NCBI GenBank assembly: GCA_027328265.1
Contig: DAHVVD010000019.1
Span: 1 to 10,544 of the forward strand
DNA length: 10,544 bases
Reading direction: 5' to 3'
Origin: Microcaldota archaeon
GTDB taxonomy: Archaea; Micrarchaeota; Micrarchaeia; Micrarchaeales; CABMGC01
In this document: positions 1 to 4,577 of the stretch, in pieces
How positions within the stretch are numbered: the stretch's first letter is position 1
Layout: each line of letters opens with the position of its first letter
Position numbers and translations under genes: made by a program
Notes under the pieces: generated by a model
What the model was told of the DNA's origin: nothing
Database searches by the model: none
The model's input: the letters and a program-made list of their open reading frames with translations, nothing else

Positions 1-94
1 GTGTTTTTCTATCTGAGCTGAATGCAGCAGCAACAGGGCTGCGGACTGGTATCCCATTTAGTTTGCCGTCCTTTATTTCTGATGATAGGTGCAT
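1..94 (-). CDS. Unrecognised protein, N-terminal fragment (runs off the window)
   Basis: An open frame on the minus strand begins with ATG at 92-94 and stays open for 31 codons to the window edge. It starts MHLSSEIKDGKLNGIPVRSP. An upstream in-frame TAA lies near 145-150, and no other ATG, GTG or TTG lies between it and 94. A TATA-like box about 80 bases upstream could drive it, leaving an untranslated leader of roughly 55 bases. I see no clear Shine-Dalgarno motif. The fragment is too short to recognise a family, and chance openness over 31 codons is possible. The gene is read away from rps10, in the same direction. Confidence 0.4.
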   Translation of the reverse strand, partial: MHLSSEIKDGKLNGIPVRSPVAAAFSSDRKT

Positions 95-171
95 TCCGGT
101 AGATAGTTCTTTGCTTGGTATTGCTTTTTGTGTTTGGACTCCCGTTTTATCGCATTATAATTAGCGCTTTC

Positions 172-184
172 TTGATATATAAGC
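172..184 (-). promoter_or_regulatory. TATA-box-like promoter element for the minus-strand gene at the left edge
   Basis: On the minus strand this reads GCTTATATATCAAG, a good archaeal TATA box in an otherwise non-coding stretch between rps10 and the partial gene. Transcription would start about 25 bases downstream, near 150. The assignment rests on sequence resemblance only. Confidence 0.4.
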
Positions 185-188
185 ATTG

Positions 189-212
189 CTCCGCTTTATA
201 CTCCGCTTTATA
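189..212. repeat. Perfect 12-bp tandem repeat, two copies
   Basis: CTCCGCTTTATA occurs at 189-200 and again, directly abutting, at 201-212. Read on the minus strand each copy is TATAAAGCGGAG, so each unit contains a TATA-like core. The second copy overlaps a 10-bp palindrome, CTTTATAAAG, at 206-215. It lies just upstream of the TATA box of the left-edge gene and could be a duplicated regulatory site or a simple tandem duplication. Confidence 0.7.
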
Positions 213-235
213 AAGACATCTTTTGCTTCCCATCG

Positions 236-248
236 TAAAAGAAAAGGG
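236..248 (-). terminator. Oligo-T transcription terminator after rps10
   Basis: Immediately after the rps10 TGA, the minus strand runs CCCTTTTCTTTTAC. Archaeal RNA polymerase commonly terminates at oligo-T tracts without a strong hairpin, and this is the only such tract between rps10 and the next gene. The call is based on position and composition. Confidence 0.45.
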
Positions 249-249
249 A

Positions 250-555
250 TCAGCTAAGGATCATTTCTATCTGTACCGTGTCAGGGACCGGGATCCTCAT
301 GACCTGCCTGAGGGCCTGGTCGCTTCCTTCTATCTCGACGAGCCACTTGTAGATTCTCATCTGCCATGTCTCGTAGGTATGGGATCCGTCGCCGCAAGGC
401 GTCTTCCTTGTCGTGACCCTTAGTTTCCTTGTCGGAAGAGGAATAGGCCCCTTGAGCTTGATTCCTGAGGTCTTTGCTATCTCCGCGATCTGCCTTGCGA
501 TGTCCCTTGCTGCCGTCCTGCTCCTGCTTATAAGTTTGATGCGTGCGGTCGGTAT
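250..555 (-). CDS. rps10: 30S ribosomal protein S10 (uS10), with apparent ATA start codon
   Basis: The translated product is 101 aa and starts (M)PTARIKL, then GPIPLPTRKLRVTTRK at about residues 36-51, and ends VPDTVQIEMILS before TGA. These are the conserved features and length of archaeal S10, a 30S head protein. It lies 7 bases downstream of the EF-1 alpha stop, the usual archaeal tuf-rps10 order. The frame has no ATG, GTG or TTG upstream of the conserved core: going upstream from ATA (553-555) come TCC, GAT, AGT, TCT, AGG, AGA, CGA and then TAA. ATA falls exactly where the family's initiator Met is expected (compare archaeal N-termini of the form MPTKARI). AAGGT, 11 bases upstream inside the tuf end, could serve as a weak ribosome-binding site. 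Identity is sure. The start codon is inferred: it could be a genuine rare start, an ATG-to-ATA change, or a one-base sequence error downstream of the nearby out-of-frame GTG. Confidence 0.93.
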   Translation of the reverse strand: MPTARIKLISRSRTAARDIARQIAEIAKTSGIKLKGPIPLPTRKLRVTTRKTPCGDGSHTYETWQMRIYKWLVEIEGSDQALRQVMRIPVPDTVQIEMILS

Positions 556-562
556 GGAATCA

Positions 563-1831
563 CTAGACCTTCTTCGTTATGTCGAGGATTACTCCTGCAG
601 CCACTGTCTGGCCCATGTCCCTGATTGCGAACCTACCCAGTTGCGGGAACTCGCTGTACTTCTCGACTACAAGCGGTCTTGTGAGCTTTACCTTGACTAC
701 CGCGACGTCTCCGTTCTTGATGAACTCTGGGTTCTTCTGGAGGGTCTGGCCTGTCTTAGGGTCCTTCTTCTCCTGTATCTCGAGTATCGTTGCGGCTATT
801 TGTGCTGTGTGGATGTGGAAGACTGGTGTGTATCCAGGCGCCATGGCCGTAGGGTGGTTTATCACGACTATCTGGGCGGTGAACTCGCTTGCCACTGTCG
901 GCGGACTAGATGAAGGCCCCACTACGTCTCCGCGCTTTATGTCCTTCTTGTCTACTCCCTTGATGTTGAATCCTACGTTGTCACCGGGCTCCGCCTTCTG
1001 GAGCTGCTGGTGGTGCATCTCGATGCTCTTGACGTCTGTTTTTACGCCGCTTGGCATTATGATTATCTGGTCACCGGGCTTCATTGTGCCTGTCTCTACC
1101 CTGCCTACAGGAACTGTTCCGAAGCCTGCTATGCTGTAGACGTCCTGTATTGGTAGCCTGAGGGCCTTGTCTGTCGGTTTCTTAGGGACCTGGAATGTGT
1201 CTATAGCCTCGAGAAGCGTTGGCCCATTGTACCATGAGAGCTTGTCTGACTTGCTTGTGACGTTTACGCCTTCGAGTGCAGAGTAAGGCACGAAAAGTAT
1301 CTTTGAAACGTCATAGCCCACTGACTTGAGCAGGTCGCTTGTCTTCTGCTTCGCCTCCTCGAATTTTGCCTTGTCGAAGTTGGCTGCGTCAATCTTGTTG
1401 AGACCTACGATTATCTGGCTTATTCCGAGAACCTTTGCTAGGTAAGCGTGCTCCCTTGTCTGGGACTGAACGCCGTCCGGCGTCGAAACGACCAGGACTG
1501 CGGCGTCTGCCTGGCTTGCTCCTGTAATCATGTTCTTTACGAAGTCCCTGTGGCCAGGTGCGTCTATGATCGTGAAGTAGTACTTAGAGGTCTGGAAGTC
1601 ACGGTGCATGATGTCTATTGTTATTCCACGCTCGCGCTCCTCCTTTAGCTGGTCCATGACGAAAGCGAACTCGAATGTCGGCCTGTTGTACTTGGCTACC
1701 TCGTCCCTGATCTTCTTCATGTCCTGCTCTGTGACCGCTTTGGTGTCGTAGAGCAGCCTTCCGACTGTCGTCGACTTTCCGTGGTCTATGTGACCTATAA
1801 AGATCAGGTTCATGTGTGGTTTTTCTGCCAT
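563..1831 (-). CDS. tuf: Translation elongation factor 1-alpha (aEF-1A), GTPase
   Basis: The 422-aa product delivers aminoacyl-tRNA to the ribosome in a GTP-dependent way. The P-loop GHIDHGKS is at residues 13-20, the switch region with KEERERGITID at 63-73, DAPGH at 90-94, and NKID at 145-148. Domains 2 and 3 follow, with LPIQDVYSIAGFGTVPVGRV and the C-terminal RFAIRDMGQTVAAGV typical of the archaeal/eukaryal factor. The length is slightly under the usual 425-435. I chose the ATG at 1831 over the in-frame GTG at 1840 because AGGTGA lies 5 bases upstream of the ATG and because the family starts directly before the KPHMNL motif. The gene ends TAG followed at once by TGA. It has its own promoter and is divergent from a wHTH gene, so it is separated here from the S12-S7-EF2 genes that precede it in many archaea. 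rps10 follows in the same transcript. Confidence 0.98.
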   Translation of the reverse strand: MAEKPHMNLIFIGHIDHGKSTTVGRLLYDTKAVTEQDMKKIRDEVAKYNRPTFEFAFVMDQLKEERERGITIDIMHRDFQTSKYYFTIIDAPGHRDFVKNMITGASQADAAVLVVSTPDGVQSQTREHAYLAKVLGISQIIVGLNKIDAANFDKAKFEEAKQKTSDLLKSVGYDVSKILFVPYSALEGVNVTSKSDKLSWYNGPTLLEAIDTFQVPKKPTDKALRLPIQDVYSIAGFGTVPVGRVETGTMKPGDQIIIMPSGVKTDVKSIEMHHQQLQKAEPGDNVGFNIKGVDKKDIKRGDVVGPSSSPPTVASEFTAQIVVINHPTAMAPGYTPVFHIHTAQIAATILEIQEKKDPKTGQTLQKNPEFIKNGDVAVVKVKLTRPLVVEKYSEFPQLGRFAIRDMGQTVAAGVILDITKKV

Positions 1832-1840
1832 TTGATTCAC
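1832..1840 (-). promoter_or_regulatory. Shine-Dalgarno site deciding the EF-1 alpha start
   Basis: On the minus strand GTGAATCAA precedes the ATG at 1831, and together with the adjacent bases to 1842 it gives AGGTGA five bases from the ATG. This matches the complement of the archaeal 16S 3' end. It also contains the GTG that would be the longer alternative start, which has no ribosome-binding site of its own. Confidence 0.6.
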
Positions 1841-1885
1841 CTAAATATGATATTTTGATGGTTGAGAAGGAGAGATAACTCTCAT
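1841..1885 (-). other. 14-codon upstream ORF in the EF-1 alpha leader
   Basis: Within the expected leader, minus-strand ATG at 1883-1885 opens a 14-codon frame, MRVISPSQPSKYHI, that ends in TAG at 1841-1843. That stop overlaps the AGGTGA ribosome-binding site and lies 9 bases before the EF-1 alpha ATG. The upstream ATG also falls in the hairpin described at 1870-1883. Whether it is translated is unknown; a short ORF of this size can arise by chance. Confidence 0.25.
1870..1883 (-). promoter_or_regulatory. Small hairpin in the EF-1 alpha 5' leader
   Basis: GAGAG at 1870-1874 and CTCTC at 1879-1883 form a perfect 5-bp stem around a 4-base loop. It lies in the roughly 60-base leader between the predicted transcription start and the EF-1 alpha start. 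It may modulate translation or simply be a chance inverted repeat; no regulatory family is recognised. Confidence 0.3.
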
Positions 1886-1911
1886 GTCTCTTTTCACACT
1901 AACATTAGCAG

Positions 1912-1927
1912 ATAAGATATATAAAGG
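1912..1927 (-). promoter_or_regulatory. TATA-box promoter of tuf-rps10
   Basis: The minus strand reads ACCTTTATATATCTTA, a strong archaeal TATA box. Transcription would start about 25 bases downstream, near 1893, giving a leader of about 60 bases before the EF-1 alpha ATG at 1831. The core TATATA is nearly symmetrical, so on the plus strand it also reads TATATAAAGG and could in principle serve the divergent gene at 2010. Confidence 0.65.
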
Positions 1928-1971
1928 TTTCGAGGAGACTTACGAGGGAGGGAAGCACTATTCCATCCGAA

Positions 1972-1982
1972 AGAGATAAATC
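1972..1982 (+). promoter_or_regulatory. TATA-like element for the wHTH gene at 2010
   Basis: AGAGATAAATC is centred about 30 bases before the ATG at 2010. With a normal 25-base TATA-to-start distance, transcription would begin near 2005, making the gene essentially leaderless. This agrees with the lack of a Shine-Dalgarno motif before that ATG. The box is weaker than the one at 1912-1927. Confidence 0.4.
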
Positions 1983-2009
1983 ATTGAAAGAGGGAATTTT
2001 CTCGGTCAG

Positions 2010-2432
2010 ATGTCTATTAAATACTGGGAATTTGAGGATGCGCCGCTCAGGGAGAAGCTCAAGAATCCGAGCATAAAGGAGGTGGCGAAGATCTATTTTG
2101 ACAATGAAACCAGGGCGTACAGGTTCGCAATGGCATTGAGCCTTGTGAAGAAAAAGGGTGCCTTGAGGTTGAAGGACTGCGGCACCGGATTGCCTATAGC
2201 CACATGGAAAAGATATCTCGACTGTGGGGTCTCTGTTGGGATACTGAAGCATGAGAATAACGTCTACAGTTTCACTGACAGGTACTCGAAGCCGCTCCGC
2301 AACATCTCGGTTTACATAAAGGCGTGGATGGACAGCCCTGCCGAAGAGGACCTTGGAATACTTTTCGCAAATGCGAAGACTGCAAAAGGTAATGAAGAAG
2401 CAGGGGAAAATGCAGGCGGAGCTCAGCTTTAG
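2010..2432 (+). CDS. Small winged-helix-like protein, unrecognised family
   Basis: A 140-aa, soluble, basic-to-neutral protein that I do not recognise. Residues about 38-90 look like a winged helix: a first helix in YRFAMALSLVKKKG, a second and recognition helix in LPIATWKRYLDCGVSVGIL, and a strand-turn-strand wing in HENNVYSFTDRY. The C-terminus (about 122-140) is Ala/Gly/Glu-rich and probably disordered. There is no signal peptide or membrane segment. DNA binding, perhaps transcriptional regulation, is an inference from this fold-like pattern only. It is divergent from tuf, seems to have a leaderless promoter, and is followed 49 bases later by a second wHTH-like gene with its own TATA box. 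It ends in TAG, with an in-frame TAA five codons further on. Confidence 0.8.
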   Translation: MSIKYWEFEDAPLREKLKNPSIKEVAKIYFDNETRAYRFAMALSLVKKKGALRLKDCGTGLPIATWKRYLDCGVSVGILKHENNVYSFTDRYSKPLRNISVYIKAWMDSPAEEDLGILFANAKTAKGNEEAGENAGGAQL

Positions 2433-2443
2433 TCTGCATTCGG

Positions 2444-2457
2444 TATTTAAATATATG
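2444..2457 (+). promoter_or_regulatory. TATA-box promoter of the second wHTH gene
   Basis: TATTTAAATATATG lies between the two wHTH genes, in the most AT-rich stretch nearby. Its centre is about 30 bases before the TTG at 2482, so transcription would start at or within a few bases of that codon. It probably drives the downstream surface-protein gene and perhaps lhr as well. Confidence 0.6.
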
Positions 2458-2481
2458 CTAATATAATGTTAGACGATATCC

Positions 2482-2952
2482 TTGGATCTAAGCGAAGCCG
2501 ACCTTATTGAGAGGGAACTGACAATACGCAGCCTTAGGATCAGCAAGGAGGTGCTGGAGACCAGGCGCTCTGCGGTGAGGTGGCTTGCCCTTTCTCTTGG
2601 GATACTGAACCCAGGAGAGTCCAGGCTCAGTTCTCTCGCGGTGCTCGATGCTCTTGTCTATTTCCAGTTCCTCAAGAAACAGGACCCTACAGTCAGGGAC
2701 CTTACCGAGTACATAGGCAAGAACTGGGAAGCGATAAACGAGAAAACGCTCAGGTACCACCTGCTGCGCATGAAGAAGATGGGCTTCGTGGAGAACGAGC
2801 AGGGGAAATTCTACTTCAAACCTCCAGCAATGGGAGACAGGTATGACCCGCTTGTCTGGTCTTCAAGCGTCTTCGAGTCCTTTTACAAGGAGATAGCAGG
2901 CAAGGTTGGCGAAGTGGTAAAGGACCTTAAGAGCAAGGACGCCGTGATGTGA
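2482..2952 (+). CDS. Small winged-helix protein with putative TTG leaderless start, unrecognised family
   Basis: A 156-aa protein with N-terminal helices rich in charged residues (about 1-35, possibly a coiled segment) and a likely winged helix at about 53-115. The segments LAVLDALVYFQFLKKQ, PTVRDLTEYIG, NEKTLRYHLLRMKKMGFV and the wing EQGKFYFKPP fit helix-helix-recognition helix-wing order. A C-terminal amphipathic helix (SSVFESFYKEIAGKVGEVV) could mediate dimerisation. The only upstream in-frame codons before a TAG at 2470 are ACG, ATA and TCC, so TTG at 2482 is the most likely start. The ATG at 2466 is out of frame. The TATA-to-TTG spacing suggests a leaderless mRNA. The gene ends 5 bases before the preferred ATG of the surface-protein gene, so the two are probably translated from one message. 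A role in regulating that gene is an inference from proximity. Confidence 0.82.
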   Translation: MDLSEADLIERELTIRSLRISKEVLETRRSAVRWLALSLGILNPGESRLSSLAVLDALVYFQFLKKQDPTVRDLTEYIGKNWEAINEKTLRYHLLRMKKMGFVENEQGKFYFKPPAMGDRYDPLVWSSSVFESFYKEIAGKVGEVVKDLKSKDAVM

Positions 2953-2957
2953 TATAC

Positions 2958-4553
2958 ATGAAGAATGAGATTTACTACTGGGTAGCTTTTATTGTGATAA
3001 TTCTTGCTGCGGCGCTTTACGCCAGGTATTACTACAAGCCTGGCATAAACATAGGCCTGAGCCTTGGGTCTGCTGGCGGCCAGCTTTATCAGTACCAGAA
3101 GTCGTCTTACAACCTCACAGTGACCAACTACGGCTCTGCGGTGAGGGATTTTGAGGTCGGCATATTCATAAACGGGAACCTTTCAAGCGCTTACAACATA
3201 ACGCTTGGCGCCGGCAAGGCCACCGTGATACAGCTCAGCCATACGTTCGCTATCACGGGACCATACAACGTCTCGGCCATAGGCGATCCTGCCGACTTGT
3301 ATAACGTCGTTGACAGAGGCATGGCAAGGACATCTGCATTCTTCAGCGTGCTGGCTCCGACAGCGCCTTCTCCGGCAGCCATGCTTCCCGCAAACGGCAC
3401 ATCAACATATGGCGGAAACATGACAGGAACAGGTTACAGCGTCGCAACATATCTCCGCGGCAACTATAGCATGAACCAGTTCGGCATCTCTGACATCGCC
3501 TCTGTTAACTCTTACTTTTACCCTCTCCTTAACCAGACTGGCTCTTACGTTGCCAACATTTCCTATGCTGGCGCTGACTACCAGAGCGGAAGGATTGTGT
3601 CTGTCTGGATTGCGGGCTATCTCGCACCAGGCGTCTTCGCTGCTGCGGCTCAGGGGAAGGGACTGAATTTCAACTTTGAGAATATTGGAGGGGAAAATGT
3701 CACAGTTGTCAAGTTGGACAATTTCACCACACTGTGCGGCTGGTATCAGGCTGGCTGGCTTGTCTCGCTCTCTTATGAGGGGGGGAACTGCACAGGAAAG
3801 GTGGGGGGTGTGGCATCCAAACCGCAAGTGAATGAACTAGCTGGTCTGGTGCCAAAGCCAGGAAACAGCACAGAGGTAGGCGCTTTCTCCTATGTGTCTA
3901 GCTCATCTTCGAGATTTGGAAGGATTGATCTGCTTGGATATGGAGCCCTTGTTTACTCTGTTCTTTGGAATGGAGGTCCTTCTTCTTCTATATGTTATGG
4001 GGTAATAGACACGGTAAACGGCACCAACTACTGCAGCACCTACCTGCTTCCAAACAAAGGCGCCGCTCCGAACTTTTCGCTGGTCAGGACCAGCGCCTAT
4101 CTTGGGGCTTACAACGAGAGCGAGCTTGCTTTCGTAAACACCTCCAGGCTCTTCAAACAGGTTTCTTATAACATAGCGCTCCTCAAGTCGTTCAACGCTA
4201 CCGGAAAGTCTCTTGAATTTACATCGGGGTTGTCAAACACCTGCGGTTTCAGCGCCGGTTTTGGCTGTTCGAATGCGGCCTTCGGAAACAGCAACCTTAC
4301 TATTAGGATTTTGAACAGGCTTAACTCGACAGTAAAGCTGAACAGTGTCGCGTGTTATGAAGGCGCGGTAACGAAGTACTTGGAGTTGAACCGCTCTCTT
4401 GGAACTAATTCCAGCATGAACGCGACTGTTGAGTGCTATGACAATGGTGCAGCCATAACCGGCATTCCGCTCGGCCTCAACCTCAACCTTGCACTCAACT
4501 ATTCTATAGATGGCAATTCCCTTAGCACTACAGGCAAGGCTACTATCATCTAA
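2958..4553 (+). CDS. Membrane-anchored, heavily N-glycosylated surface protein (CARDB/Ig-like N-terminal region)
   Basis: This 531-aa protein opens MKNEIYYW and then has one hydrophobic helix (about 5-22, WVAFIVIILAAALYA), acting as signal anchor or uncleaved signal peptide. The rest is predicted outside the cell. Residues about 45-120 (NLTVTNYGSAVRDFEVGIFI and following) resemble a CARDB/Ig-like beta-sandwich, and the last 90 or so residues look like a second beta-rich domain. I count 24 N-X-S/T sequons and about 8 cysteines, fitting a glycosylated, disulphide-containing envelope protein. No enzyme motif is visible. An in-frame GTG at 2949 overlaps the previous stop and would add three residues; I prefer the ATG because GTGATGTGAT lies just upstream as a possible ribosome-binding site. 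The exact role (adhesion, envelope, host contact) is not known. Confidence 0.85.
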   Translation: MKNEIYYWVAFIVIILAAALYARYYYKPGINIGLSLGSAGGQLYQYQKSSYNLTVTNYGSAVRDFEVGIFINGNLSSAYNITLGAGKATVIQLSHTFAITGPYNVSAIGDPADLYNVVDRGMARTSAFFSVLAPTAPSPAAMLPANGTSTYGGNMTGTGYSVATYLRGNYSMNQFGISDIASVNSYFYPLLNQTGSYVANISYAGADYQSGRIVSVWIAGYLAPGVFAAAAQGKGLNFNFENIGGENVTVVKLDNFTTLCGWYQAGWLVSLSYEGGNCTGKVGGVASKPQVNELAGLVPKPGNSTEVGAFSYVSSSSSRFGRIDLLGYGALVYSVLWNGGPSSSICYGVIDTVNGTNYCSTYLLPNKGAAPNFSLVRTSAYLGAYNESELAFVNTSRLFKQVSYNIALLKSFNATGKSLEFTSGLSNTCGFSAGFGCSNAAFGNSNLTIRILNRLNSTVKLNSVACYEGAVTKYLELNRSLGTNSSMNATVECYDNGAAITGIPLGLNLNLALNYSIDGNSLSTTGKATII

Positions 4554-4563
4554 TATCATCTAA
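4544..4563. repeat. 10-bp tandem duplication across the stop codon of the surface-protein gene
   Basis: TATCATCTAA is present at 4544-4553 and repeated directly at 4554-4563. The first copy includes the TAA stop of the surface-protein gene, so the duplication adds a second copy of the last codons and stop, in the short gap before lhr. It is probably a slippage duplication. Confidence 0.7.
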
Positions 4564-4577
4564 TTCCCAGCGCGTTT

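Noticed and set aside
1..249. A tRNA gene after rps10, as found in some archaea
   Set aside because: I could not find a cloverleaf, a T-loop consensus or a CCA-compatible acceptor stem on either strand here.
413..1139. Long plus-strand open frames (413-913 and 579-1139) opposite tuf and rps10
   Set aside because: They lie antisense to strongly conserved genes, their translations have no recognisable domain, and their length follows from the codon bias of the genes on the other strand.
1838..1840. GTG as the EF-1 alpha start
   Set aside because: It overlaps the AGGTGA ribosome-binding site that serves the ATG at 1831, and adds three residues not expected in the family.
2466..2468. ATG at 2466 as the start of the second wHTH gene
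   Set aside because: It is out of frame with the wHTH reading frame and lies upstream of the predicted transcription start near 2478-2482.
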